A DNA stretch of 33,603 nt from Candidatus Moraniibacteriota bacterium (GCA_013334245.1 JAAXXZ010000013.1:1-33603); one strand, 5' to 3'; positions 24,209-31,413 are shown, counted from the stretch's first letter. Numbers and translations: made by a program. Notes: generated by a model from the sequence alone, not told the origin.

Positions 24209-25474
24209 TTATTCCTTCCGAATAGCCTCCATCGGAGAAAGACGGGCTGCGCGAACCGCAGGGGAAAGACCGAACAGGATGCCGACCGCGATGGAAAAGC
24301 CCGCCCCGAGAAGCAGTGACTGAGGGGAAAGCACAAGCGAGACCGCGAATCCGGCCCTGCCGAGAAAAAACGAGGCAAGCCAGGAAAAACCTACGCCGAG
24401 CACTATCCCTATCGCCCCGCCGAGACCGGTGATGATAAGTGCCTCGACGAGGAACTGCGAAAGGATATCCGACGACTTCGCCCCGAGCGCCTTGCGCAGG
24501 CCGATCTCTCCGGTTCGCTCGGCGACGGAAACGTACATGACGTTCATGATGCCGACCCCTCCCACGACGAGCGATATGGACGTCAGCGCGATGAGCAGGA
24601 CACTGATCGTCCCGACGACATCCCCGAGCATCTTCTGCGCCTCGCGCGTCGAAGTGACCGCGAAATCATCGCGGGAAGGATCGGAGATGTCGTGTTCACG
24701 ACGCAGGGTTCTCGTGATGAGATCGACCGTCTCCGTCTCACGGGACGGATCGGCCATCCGGACCGAGATCATCTGTACGTGATCCACGCCGAGAACCTTT
24801 TTCTGAAGCGTCTGCACCGGAACGTACGCCATCGCATCGAGATCGAAGAACGCGGCCGATCCGCGTTTCGCGAGGACACCGATGACACGGTATCGCTCAC
24901 CGCGGATCGTGATCTGCTCCCCCACCGCATCGCGATCCCCGAAGAACGTCTCCTTGACCCCGCTCCCCAGCACCACGACTCGGGCAAGACTGTCATCCTC
25001 TTCGGCGCCGAAAAAACGGCCCGTCGCCAGTTTGGCGTTCGTGTCGACGGACATCTCGTCCGGTCCGGTCCCGAAAAGCATGACCTGCTTCCCGACCGAA
25101 CCGTAGGTCGCGCGCTCTTGACCGATGATTCCGGCATAGGACGCCTTCACGTTCGGCAACCTGTCTATCTTCTTCTCATCCGCGATAGTAAGCGTCGTGA
25201 TCTGTATGCCCTGCGCCAACCCTCCCGAGTTCTCGGTCGAGGTTTTTCCGGTATTCGGAACCTTCACCTCTATCTGGATGAGATCGCTCCCGAACGTCTC
25301 CACCATGCCGACGATATATCGTTTCACTCCGTCACCGAGAGACATGATCACGACGACCGCAAACACCCCGATAACCACCCCGAGCAGCGCGAACGCCGTC
25401 CGAGCCTTGTGCGTGCGTATCGTCCTGACCGCGAAGAGGAGCGGCCTGAGATAGGTTCTGGCGGGTATTCGCAT
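24209..25474 (-). CDS. MacB/FtsX-type ABC transporter permease (second copy)
   Basis: This protein has 421 residues from ATG 25474. It has the MacB permease layout: N-terminal helix (TAFALLGVVIGVFAVVVIMSLGDG, about 25-50), an outside MacB-PCD domain (about 55-290), then three helices with GGVGIMNVMYVSVAERTGEIGLRKALGA (about 311-340), ending SPMEAIRKE. Such permeases pair with a MacB/LolD-type ATPase and drive periplasmic or surface substrates by mechanotransmission. Its nearest ATPase is at 30678-31400. It lies 10 bp after the haem/ferric-reductase-like gene, suggesting a common transcript. The similar permease at 29267-30508 lies at the other end of this gene block. Confidence 0.92.
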   Translation of the reverse strand: MRIPARTYLRPLLFAVRTIRTHKARTAFALLGVVIGVFAVVVIMSLGDGVKRYIVGMVETFGSDLIQIEVKVPNTGKTSTENSGGLAQGIQITTLTIADEKKIDRLPNVKASYAGIIGQERATYGSVGKQVMLFGTGPDEMSVDTNAKLATGRFFGAEEDDSLARVVVLGSGVKETFFGDRDAVGEQITIRGERYRVIGVLAKRGSAAFFDLDAMAYVPVQTLQKKVLGVDHVQMISVRMADPSRETETVDLITRTLRREHDISDPSRDDFAVTSTREAQKMLGDVVGTISVLLIALTSISLVVGGVGIMNVMYVSVAERTGEIGLRKALGAKSSDILSQFLVEALIITGLGGAIGIVLGVGFSWLASFFLGRAGFAVSLVLSPQSLLLGAGFSIAVGILFGLSPAVRAARLSPMEAIRKE

Positions 25475-25484
25475 GATCGGGAAA

Positions 25485-26399
25485 TCAGGAAGAGGGAACA
25501 TCCGGGGAAGCCGGATCCGTACGGTGTTCCACACGGAAACGGCGAAGTCCGGGAAGAATGGAACGCGACACGATCCGGACGAAAATCAGGACGATCATGA
25601 TCGTCGCGGAAAGCGCGTAAATCACACGCATCCAGCCCTCCCTTGAATCGGTCCCGCTCATAAATCCGTGCAGAAGAAAAAGCGGGTATGCGGCAAAACT
25701 CGCATAATGCACGATCCGCCATGTCTTCGGCGGCATCTTCGAACGGTATTCCGCGGTGACGACCAGCAATACGATGAGATAAAACGCGACGATACCGAAC
25801 GCGATAGGAAGACGCAGATCGAACCCGGTCGCGGATACGGCGCCCTCGCGCGCGAAATGGAACGGGACCAGCGTGTCGAAAAATGACAATCCGAAGGCGC
25901 GATCAAACAACAGGCTCGCGAAGTGCGCTATGACCGCGAAAACGGACAGTATCGAAATCGTCCGATGAAACTCATACGCATCCGCCCCCGAAAATACCTT
26001 CTGAAAGGCTCTCGAACTGATGACGAGGCCGAACGCTGAAGACGCGGTCAGAAGGATGAACGCGAGTATGCCTGCCGCCCGGGAGAAAAACCAGGGGAAC
26101 TGCTCCGGCTTCCCGAGAATACCCGGATCGGAAAAATCCGACGCTTGCGGAATACGATCATCGGCATCCAAAGGGTCGGTGCCATTGATGACCTCTTGCC
26201 CGTCCGAGATGCCGTCACCGTCGGTATCCGCGTTGTTCGGATCCGTAAGGTACGTCGTAACCTCGCCTTCATCCGTAAGCCCGTCCGCATCGGTATCCTT
26301 CACCGCGGCGAAAACGGTGGAGGCGAGGGAGAAAAACACCGCGAGAAACAACGCGGCCACGAACGAAACCCTGACGAGACGATCAGTTTTTTTCATCAT
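25485..26399 (-). CDS. thrombospondin-type-3 repeat / ferric-reductase-like haem membrane protein
   Basis: This 304-residue protein has a signal peptide (to about 31), then two calcium-binding repeats (DTDADGLTDEGEV at 35-47 and DTDGDGISDGQEV at 58-70), and a six-helix membrane part (about 105-280) like the ferric-reductase transmembrane/YedZ (MsrQ) family. The four haem ligands are present: H145 and H159 in one helix, H231 and H244 in another, with spacings of 14 and 13. It should pass electrons across the membrane through two b-haems. No FAD/NAD-binding domain is attached. The gene overlaps the ApbE gene by 17 bp, linking haem and flavin chemistry. Confidence 0.85.
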   Translation of the reverse strand: MMKKTDRLVRVSFVAALFLAVFFSLASTVFAAVKDTDADGLTDEGEVTTYLTDPNNADTDGDGISDGQEVINGTDPLDADDRIPQASDFSDPGILGKPEQFPWFFSRAAGILAFILLTASSAFGLVISSRAFQKVFSGADAYEFHRTISILSVFAVIAHFASLLFDRAFGLSFFDTLVPFHFAREGAVSATGFDLRLPIAFGIVAFYLIVLLVVTAEYRSKMPPKTWRIVHYASFAAYPLFLLHGFMSGTDSREGWMRVIYALSATIMIVLIFVRIVSRSILPGLRRFRVEHRTDPASPDVPSS

Positions 26400-27339
26400 A
26401 CATATGGGGTTTCATGTATTCATTATACACCGTTTTCCCGTCCGACATAGTCATGAAAACGGCGGCACGACGATTCGTCGCGAAATCCAGTCCCCGTTCC
26501 CGTCCAAGGATACAGACGGTCTTCGCGATCACTTCCGCACGCGATACGGTCGCACCGACGACCGTCACGGATACCAGGTCGGTCCTGGCGCTGTTCCCGG
26601 TCCGCGGATCGATAAGATGATGTCGCGCCTCCCCCTCGACCGACCATCTCCGCCGATCCGTTCCAGATGTCGCCACCGCCATATCGTGGAGCGTAAGTAG
26701 GGCAGCTCTTCCCATTTCACCCGAAGGCTTGGCTATGTCGATTCCCCAAAAATCGTATCCGTTTTCAAGATCCGCCCCCGAAGCGTAGATATCGCCTCCC
26801 GCATCGACAAGAAAATCGGTATTCCCCCGCTCGCGCAGCATCCGGACGACCTTGTCGACCGCATACCCCTTCGCGATGCCGCCCAGGTCGATCCGGAGAT
26901 CGACCGGTTTTCGGACGACGCCGGATCCCGAATCGATGACCAGTTCACCGAACCCCGAATGACGTCCGACGTCGACCCTCGACGGTACGCCGAACGATGC
27001 CGTATCGAAACTGCCGGCATACCCCGACGATTCCAGGCATTCCAGAACGGATGGGTCGAATATTCCACCGGTCTCATCATGGAGCGAGACACTCTCGGCA
27101 AGGATATGCGCCATCTCGGACGACACCCGCATTTCCGAGGACCCGTTCAAGACCGAAAGTTCGCTATCCGGACGGAAACGACTGAATCGCGTTTCCACGT
27201 CCCGAAACACCGCGAACGAATCCTCGAGATCCCTCTTGAGATCGGCCTCACTCCTCGTTTCCGACACGATCTTCACGAAGATATCGGTTCGCATGATTTC
27301 CCCCGAAACCTCGCGTTCGACCGACCTAAACGCCTTCAT
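26383..27339 (-). CDS. apbE: ApbE-type FAD:protein FMN transferase
   Basis: This protein has 318 residues from ATG 27339 (a start at 27387 is possible). It attaches FMN from FAD to a Thr/Ser of target proteins. Motifs: VETRFSRFRPDSELSVLN (about 48-65), DLGGIAKGYAVDK (151-163), DAGGDIYASG (179-188), ATSGTDRRRW and HHLIDPRTG (240-248), as in ApbE/Ftp proteins. The metal-binding ADALAT segment is SRAEVIAK, with Glu for Asp. Most family members are exported; here no signal sequence or lipobox is visible, so location is uncertain. No [ST]GA[ST] flavinylation motif is visible in the neighbouring proteins. It overlaps genes on both sides. Confidence 0.92.
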   Translation of the reverse strand: MKAFRSVEREVSGEIMRTDIFVKIVSETRSEADLKRDLEDSFAVFRDVETRFSRFRPDSELSVLNGSSEMRVSSEMAHILAESVSLHDETGGIFDPSVLECLESSGYAGSFDTASFGVPSRVDVGRHSGFGELVIDSGSGVVRKPVDLRIDLGGIAKGYAVDKVVRMLRERGNTDFLVDAGGDIYASGADLENGYDFWGIDIAKPSGEMGRAALLTLHDMAVATSGTDRRRWSVEGEARHHLIDPRTGNSARTDLVSVTVVGATVSRAEVIAKTVCILGRERGLDFATNRRAAVFMTMSDGKTVYNEYMKPHMYDEKN

Positions 27340-27862
27340 ACGAGTCGATGATTCCGTTCCCGTTCCTATCCGCACTCCCTTCGACATAGGTCAGATCGTC
27401 GTCGTCATGATGAAGATCGAACGCGTCCGCGACCGAGTCGCCGTCCGTATCCGTAAAATATTCCTTCTGATGGCGTTTCGGATCCGGATCGATCGCATCC
27501 ACGAGACCGTCGCCGTCCGTGTCGGTCTGATATTCCACCGGTGTCACCAAAACCGTCTTCGATACCTGACGCGTTTCGTATCGGGTGACATAGGTCGTAG
27601 CGGTCTTCGTCGAGGAACTTGAACCGGTGCTGAAGACGGCGGAATCATCTTCATCTTCATCTTCATCTTCATCATCTTCATCATCTTTATCTTCATCATC
27701 TTCTTCTTCATTCTCGGCGCCGTCACCCAACACACGCGATCCAAATAACTGACTGATTGAAAGTGCTCGTGCCGGAGCGGAAACGAATCCGGATAGGCAG
27801 AAAAGAAAAAGCACGAGTACAAGAGAACCGAACTTCTGAAAACCGCTTTTCATAGGATTCAT
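27326..27862 (-). CDS. secreted acidic protein with calcium-binding repeats
   Basis: This protein has 178 residues from ATG 27862, which overlaps the previous stop as ATGA. Parts in order: signal/anchor helix (about 11-30); a stretch at about 50-73 that is nearly all Asp/Glu, encoded by a TCATCT-type simple repeat; a Ser/Thr-rich linker; a TRYETRQVSKTVLVTP segment; and three EF-hand-like/thrombospondin-3 loops (DTDGDGLVDAIDPDP, DTDGDSVADAFD, DRNGNGIIDSYEG). It should bind calcium outside the membrane. The same type of loop is fused to the haem protein two genes downstream, so the two may interact. Its 3' end overlaps apbE by 14 bp. Function unknown. Confidence 0.82.
   Translation of the reverse strand: MNPMKSGFQKFGSLVLVLFLFCLSGFVSAPARALSISQLFGSRVLGDGAENEEEDDEDKDDEDDEDEDEDEDDSAVFSTGSSSSTKTATTYVTRYETRQVSKTVLVTPVEYQTDTDGDGLVDAIDPDPKRHQKEYFTDTDGDSVADAFDLHHDDDDLTYVEGSADRNGNGIIDSYEGV
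27645..27715. repeat. hexanucleotide simple repeat (acidic run)
   Basis: The plus strand shows repeated TCATCT/TCATCA words; on the coding strand these read as GAT/GAA codons. Such tracts can change length by slippage in threes and so alter the acidic run without breaking the frame. Confidence 0.85.
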
Positions 27863-28254
27863 GACGTTTTGGTCGAACGCGTCGACTTGGTGGAAGAAGG
27901 TGCCACCGGGGTCGTCGTCTTCACCTGGACCGGAACGACCTCGTTCACGACCTTGGTGACCTGTTGCTGCCCCGACTTTACAAGATCGGGCTGTCTCGCA
28001 AGGAGATCTTCGTACTGCGCCTTGGAATCCGTCATCTGCTTGCGGAGTTTCTCGCGCTCGGCAGGAAGAGCCCCATAATACGCCCTCCGCGCCTCGTCGG
28101 AGGCCTGCAACCACGAGAGGAGGCTGGAAAGCTCCTCATTTTGCGACGCGATCCTCTTGCGCTGCTCGACGAACAGCACCGTAAACATGGCGCCTGCCAA
28201 CATGACGACCGCGAATGATATGGCCACCAACCTGATTTCCCATGATCTTTTCAT
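27859..28254 (-). CDS. small membrane-anchored coiled-coil protein with Ser/Thr/Lys tail
   Basis: This 131-residue protein starts at ATG 28254, with GGAG 5 nt upstream. One N-terminal membrane helix (about 8-28) is followed by a charged helix likely to form a coiled coil (about 30-85, EQRKRIASQNEELSSLL onward), then a Gln/Val-rich part and a low-complexity tail ending STKSTRSTKTS. The same kind of ending (T-K/R-T-S) is found on the small proteins at 28306-28511 and 28813-29082. It overlaps the next gene as ATGA. No known family; probably a scaffold or subunit in the envelope. Confidence 0.75.
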   Translation of the reverse strand: MKRSWEIRLVAISFAVVMLAGAMFTVLFVEQRKRIASQNEELSSLLSWLQASDEARRAYYGALPAEREKLRKQMTDSKAQYEDLLARQPDLVKSGQQQVTKVVNEVVPVQVKTTTPVAPSSTKSTRSTKTS

Positions 28255-28305
28255 AATGACTCCGATACGCGTTATGTTCCGTTTCCGGGCTCCGCCGACT
28301 GAGCC

Positions 28306-28511
28306 TCACGAGGTTCGCGTCGATCGGACCGTTTGCGGGACGGCCTTCTTCACCGTCACGGCGGCGGTCCCGGCCTGACCTGCCGCGGTTTTTTTCCAGC
28401 CCGATACCGATACTCCGAGATATATTCCGAGAAAGCCTATGCGGCTATACCCCCGATAACCATCCTCATGCCTGTCGAACTCTTCATGAGACCTGATGAA
28501 TGATTATTCAC
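28306..28511 (-). pseudogene. frameshifted small membrane protein with Ser/Thr tail
   Basis: From ATG 28487 the frame reads MKSSTGMRMVIGGIAA and stops at TAG (28437-28439). One base out of phase, the sequence continues as IGFLGIYLGVSVSGWKK, then a tail with KKAVPQTVRSTRTS and TGA at 28306-28308. Joined, these give a 60-residue protein: start, membrane helix, Ser/Thr/Lys tail. The tail matches the 89-residue neighbour (KTVVPQPTRTTKTS). The second part has no usable start codon before its helix. So a single-base loss near 28437, an assembly error, or a -1 frameshift are the options. A GTG at 28511 lies just after a strong promoter. Confidence 0.5.
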
Positions 28512-28518
28512 TGTCCAA

Positions 28519-28547
28519 ATTATACCAGTTGATCCGCTTCCTGCGAA
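28519..28547 (-). promoter_or_regulatory. strong extended -10 promoter inside the operon
   Basis: The minus strand has TTCGCA (28542-28547), a 17-bp spacer ending TGG and a perfect TATAAT (28519-28524). The GTG at 28511 starts 7 nt later, allowing a leaderless message. It would drive the genes from the frameshifted small protein to the second permease. Confidence 0.7.
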
Positions 28548-28557
28548 GATACTCTCC

Positions 28558-28794
28558 TCACCCTCTCGCGACGACGACCTCGGTCCGATTCGCCGCCTCC
28601 CTGCCGGACTCTTCCTCGGGTTCGATATCTTCCTCCACACTCTGATCGTTCAACGAGGAAACGGTTACGACCGAATCCCGCACATTCGGATGCCGCATCA
28701 CGGGACTCGAAGGGATGACGACGAGTGCCGACAAGAACACGGCCACCGATGAGACGATTATCCGTTTCCGTATCCGATGAATAGTCTTGTCCAT
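28558..28794 (-). CDS. small membrane-anchored protein, 78 aa
   Basis: A basic N-terminus (MDKTIHRIRKR) is followed by one membrane helix (about 12-28) and an outside part that becomes strongly acidic (EEDIEPEEESGRE, about 54-66), ending VVVARG. It lacks the Ser/Thr/Lys ending of its neighbours. The start is 18 bp after the 89-residue gene and has no Shine-Dalgarno site. Unknown family; the context suggests a subunit of the same envelope assembly. Confidence 0.6.
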   Translation of the reverse strand: MDKTIHRIRKRIIVSSVAVFLSALVVIPSSPVMRHPNVRDSVVTVSSLNDQSVEEDIEPEEESGREAANRTEVVVARG

Positions 28795-28812
28795 ATCGGC
28801 ACGGAATACTGA

Positions 28813-29082
28813 TTATGAAGTCTTCGTCGTCCGAGTCGGCTGCGGCACCACCGTCTTTGCCGTCGTTGTCGCGGCCGTATTCGACGATGTCGTTTTCGTA
28901 TCCGAAGTGGCCGCGACATTCGTCGGAGCGATCGGAACCGTCGCGGTCGAGCGCCGATCCGAATAACCGGCGCTCTTCGCGGCATCGGATCCCGAGTTTC
29001 CGATATTCGAAATGAGAATCAAAATCGATACGAACAACACTATCGATGCGACTGCCGAAATCGTGATGATGATACGCTTCAT
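28813..29082 (-). CDS. small membrane-anchored protein, 89 aa, Ser/Thr tail
   Basis: MKRIIITISAVASIVLFVSI begins one membrane helix (about 4-26), followed by about 60 residues rich in Ser, Thr and Ala, ending KTVVPQPTRTTKTS. The tail matches that of the frameshifted gene downstream and, more loosely, the 131-residue protein. The long Ser/Thr region could be an O-glycosylated stalk, as the window holds a PMT/ArnT-like GT-C enzyme; that is inference. The ATG overlaps the stop of the 44-codon frame upstream by ATGA. Confidence 0.68.
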   Translation of the reverse strand: MKRIIITISAVASIVLFVSILILISNIGNSGSDAAKSAGYSDRRSTATVPIAPTNVAATSDTKTTSSNTAATTTAKTVVPQPTRTTKTS

Positions 29083-29213
29083 ACCGAAGAATGGATCGGG
29101 TTATCTGCCGAAGAACGTTCCGATTTGAACATGTTCACCGTCATTTCGCCTGTCGCGTCCATCGGACGTTTCGTAATTCCGGCATGTTCGCGGAAGAAAT
29201 TCGTGAGGTCCAT
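29079..29213 (-). CDS. small protein, 44 aa, first of the small-protein run
   Basis: A 44-codon frame runs from ATG 29213 to TGA 29079-29081. Its stop overlaps the next start (ATGA at 29079-29082). The product begins MDLTNFFREHAGITKRPMD and ends NPIHSSV. It has no membrane helix. No Shine-Dalgarno site is seen, and the ATG lies right after the terminator's T-rich stretch. Support comes from the perfect coupling to the next gene and an absence of stops. It could also be a leader peptide that controls the operon. Unknown family. Confidence 0.4.
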   Translation of the reverse strand: MDLTNFFREHAGITKRPMDATGEMTVNMFKSERSSADNPIHSSV

Positions 29214-29239
29214 AAAATATAAGGATGATTCTATCATCC
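29214..29239 (-). terminator. terminator after the first MacB-type permease
   Basis: On the minus strand GGATGAT, loop AGA, ATCATCC is followed by TTATATTTT. The stem is 7 bp with a 3-nt loop and begins 27 bp after the permease stop codon. It may be partial, as genes on the same strand continue beyond it. Confidence 0.6.
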
Positions 29240-29266
29240 CTACTACGACCCCCGTCCGTCATGTTT

Positions 29267-30508
29267 TCACTCGTATCGCAATGCCTCTATCGGAGGTATT
29301 TTCGCCGCTTTCCATGCGGGATACAGCCCGAACAGGACCCCGATCAGGAATGATACGATGAACCCTATGGCAATCGACGATCCGGGAACGATGAACTCCC
29401 ATTCGTAGCCGAGTCGAGGGATGACCAGTGCCGCGACGAATGCGATACCGACCCCGAAAACGATTCCAAGTATCCCGCCCAATCCCGACACGAATCCCGC
29501 CTCTATCAGGAACTGAAGCATGATGTGATGGGGCCTCGCGCCGACCGCCTTCCGGAGTCCCACCTCGCGGATCCGCTGATTGACCGCGATAAGCATCGAA
29601 TTCATGATGCCGATCCCTCCGACCGCGAGCGATATCGATGCGATGGCCGTCAGGAAATATTTCAACACGTCCGTCACGCTGGAAAGTGTCTGCAGGGCCT
29701 GTTCCGTGCTTCGGACGGAAAAATCCGATTCCTCTCCGTCCTCCAGCTTATGCCGGTTCCGAAGCAGCGTCTCGATATCGGACTTGGCCGCATCGATATC
29801 CCCCGTGTCGTCGACTTTGGCGCGGATGAAGTTCAGATAGTCGATACCCAAGAGAATCTTCTGCGCGGTCCCGAGCGGAACATAGACGAGATTGTCGGGA
29901 TTCGAGAATGTGGATCCTCCGCGTGAAGCGAGCACGCCGACAACCCGAAACGGGATATCCTTTATGACGACCGTTTCCCCTATCGGGTTTCCGTTCGGGA
30001 ACAGGTCCGATGCGCGCGTCGCACCGAGCACGGCGATACGCGCCAGACTGCCCTCCTCTTCCGCGAAGAAAAACCGTCCGTCGGAAACGTCCATATTCTC
30101 GATGGAAACGACCTCCGGCGAGACTCCCTGAAAACTGGTCTGAATCGACACGCCCGGCGATTCTATGGAAGCGGACCCGGACACGTATCCGCTTACCGCG
30201 ACCAGGTTCGGGACATTGCGCTTTTCCCGCATCGCATCCAGATCGCCGTTTTTAAGGGTCGTAGTCACGATGCCGAGCGCCGACGCCGGCGGACCGTTTT
30301 CCTGCGATGCCCCCGGAAGTACGCCGACGAGGTTCGAACCCACCTTCGCCACCTGCGAAAAAATCAACGCCTGTGCCGACGCGCCGATAGACATGACGAG
30401 GATGACCGCCGCCACTCCGATGACTATGCCAAGTACCGTCAGAAAGAACCGCAGTTTCGCGGTGACCAGTGAACGGACGGCTATCTTTATCGGATCGGTG
30501 ATTTTCAT
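29267..30508 (-). CDS. MacB/FtsX-type ABC transporter permease (first copy)
   Basis: This 413-residue protein has MacB architecture: helix 1 (LRFFLTVLGIVIGVAAVILVMSIG, about 19-42), an outside domain (about 45-285), three helices with GGIGIMNSMLIAVNQRIREVGLRKAVGA (about 299-326), and the ending PPIEALRYE. It pairs naturally with the ATPase upstream (30678-31400), 169 bp away. It shares its layout with the permease at 24209-25474 but is clearly diverged from it, so the two may form a heterodimer as LolC/LolE do. The substrate is unknown; neighbours are small anchored surface proteins. The start codon follows a GTTGTAT word array and has no Shine-Dalgarno site. Confidence 0.93.
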   Translation of the reverse strand: MKITDPIKIAVRSLVTAKLRFFLTVLGIVIGVAAVILVMSIGASAQALIFSQVAKVGSNLVGVLPGASQENGPPASALGIVTTTLKNGDLDAMREKRNVPNLVAVSGYVSGSASIESPGVSIQTSFQGVSPEVVSIENMDVSDGRFFFAEEEGSLARIAVLGATRASDLFPNGNPIGETVVIKDIPFRVVGVLASRGGSTFSNPDNLVYVPLGTAQKILLGIDYLNFIRAKVDDTGDIDAAKSDIETLLRNRHKLEDGEESDFSVRSTEQALQTLSSVTDVLKYFLTAIASISLAVGGIGIMNSMLIAVNQRIREVGLRKAVGARPHHIMLQFLIEAGFVSGLGGILGIVFGVGIAFVAALVIPRLGYEWEFIVPGSSIAIGFIVSFLIGVLFGLYPAWKAAKIPPIEALRYE

Positions 30509-30514
30509 TTCGGA

Positions 30515-30547
30515 ATAACTGACAACTCACAACATACAACATACAAC
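30515..30547. repeat. word array before the first permease gene
   Basis: On the minus strand GTTGTATGTTGTATGTTGTG then AGTTGTCAGTTA leads up to the permease start codon. The unit is about 7 bp (GTTGTAT). It is one of the start-adjacent arrays. Confidence 0.6.
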
Positions 30548-30648
30548 GCCTCTCAACTCGTTTATGCGTGAACCCGTCAACGAAATAACGTTTACGATAC
30601 CGAAGAATACGGTTTATCTTCATTTCCGACATTCTGTAGTTCGGTTTT

Positions 30649-30674
30649 GATTCGAAATTCGTAATTCGAAATTC
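30649..30674. repeat. word array after the ABC ATPase gene
   Basis: The plus strand reads GATTCGAAATTC, GTAATTCGAAATTC. It lies directly after the stop codon of the ATPase gene. The rest of the 169-bp gap to the permease holds no convincing gene. Confidence 0.6.
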
Positions 30675-30677
30675 ACA

Positions 30678-31400
30678 CTATTTCAACGTCACCTCCCCGT
30701 CACCGGCGATTCTTCGGTTTACGACCGGTTCATCGGAAACGATGTAACCGTCCACGACCCGGATGATCCGCTTCGCATGTTCCGCAGTGATCGTTTCGTG
30801 CGTCACGAGTATGACCGTGTGCCCGGAATCGTTCAGGCTCTGCAGGATCCGCATGACCTGAAGCCCGGACTTCGAATCGAGGTTTCCCGTCGGTTCGTCC
30901 GCGAAGATGATGTCCGGATCGTTCACGAGCGCCCGTGCGATCGCGACGCGCTGTTTCTCCCCTCCGGAAAGCTGACCGGAGAAATACTTCGCACGGTGCG
31001 TCATATCGACCGCCGCGAGCGCGGCGGCTATCCGCTTGCCGTTCCGCTCGGTCGGATCGTCATCATACAAAAGCGGCAGTTCGACGTTCTCCTCGACCGT
31101 GGTTTTCGGCAACAGGTTGAACGCCTGGAACACGAACCCTATCCGCTTGTTCCGAAGTACCGCCAACTCGTTATCGGTAAGCTCCGTGACGTTTCGTCCG
31201 TCCAAAAGGTATTCCCCGCAATTGGCACGTTCGAGAAGGCCGAGGATATGCATCAAGGTAGACTTCCCGGAACCGGACGGTCCCATGATCGCCAGGAACT
31301 CCCCCTTCTCTACGGAAAATGAAACGTCGTGAAGCACGGACGTCTTCACGTCCTCGCTTTCATACGTCTTGCAGAGATCCTTTACGGTGATGAGCGGCAT
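30678..31400 (-). CDS. ABC transporter ATPase, MacB/LolD type
   Basis: This 240-residue protein has a complete nucleotide-binding domain: Walker [10 protein letters not shown] (40-48), Q-loop [10 protein letters not shown] (about 89-98), signature [15 protein letters not shown] (about 143-157), Walker [15 protein letters not shown] (about 162-175) and His-loop VTHE (about 199). The [10 protein letters not shown] wording is typical of the MacB/LolD/FtsE group. It would power the permease downstream and perhaps also the second one at 24209-25474. A promoter candidate lies at 31502-31510. The start codon follows a TTTCGACT word array. Confidence 0.95.
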   Translation of the reverse strand: MPLITVKDLCKTYESEDVKTSVLHDVSFSVEKGEFLAIMGPSGSGKSTLMHILGLLERANCGEYLLDGRNVTELTDNELAVLRNKRIGFVFQAFNLLPKTTVEENVELPLLYDDDPTERNGKRIAAALAAVDMTHRAKYFSGQLSGGEKQRVAIARALVNDPDIIFADEPTGNLDSKSGLQVMRILQSLNDSGHTVILVTHETITAEHAKRIIRVVDGYIVSDEPVVNRRIAGDGEVTLK

Positions 31401-31413
31401 GGGTAATAGTTAC

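Noticed and set aside
29079-29213. Possible flavinylation site (DATGEMT) in the 44-residue product
   Set aside because: It does not match the S/T-G-A-S/T pattern and no FMN-binding domain surrounds it.
30252-30632. 126-codon minus-strand frame over the gap before the first permease
   Set aside because: Most of it overlaps the well-supported permease gene in another frame, and part is just the translated word array.
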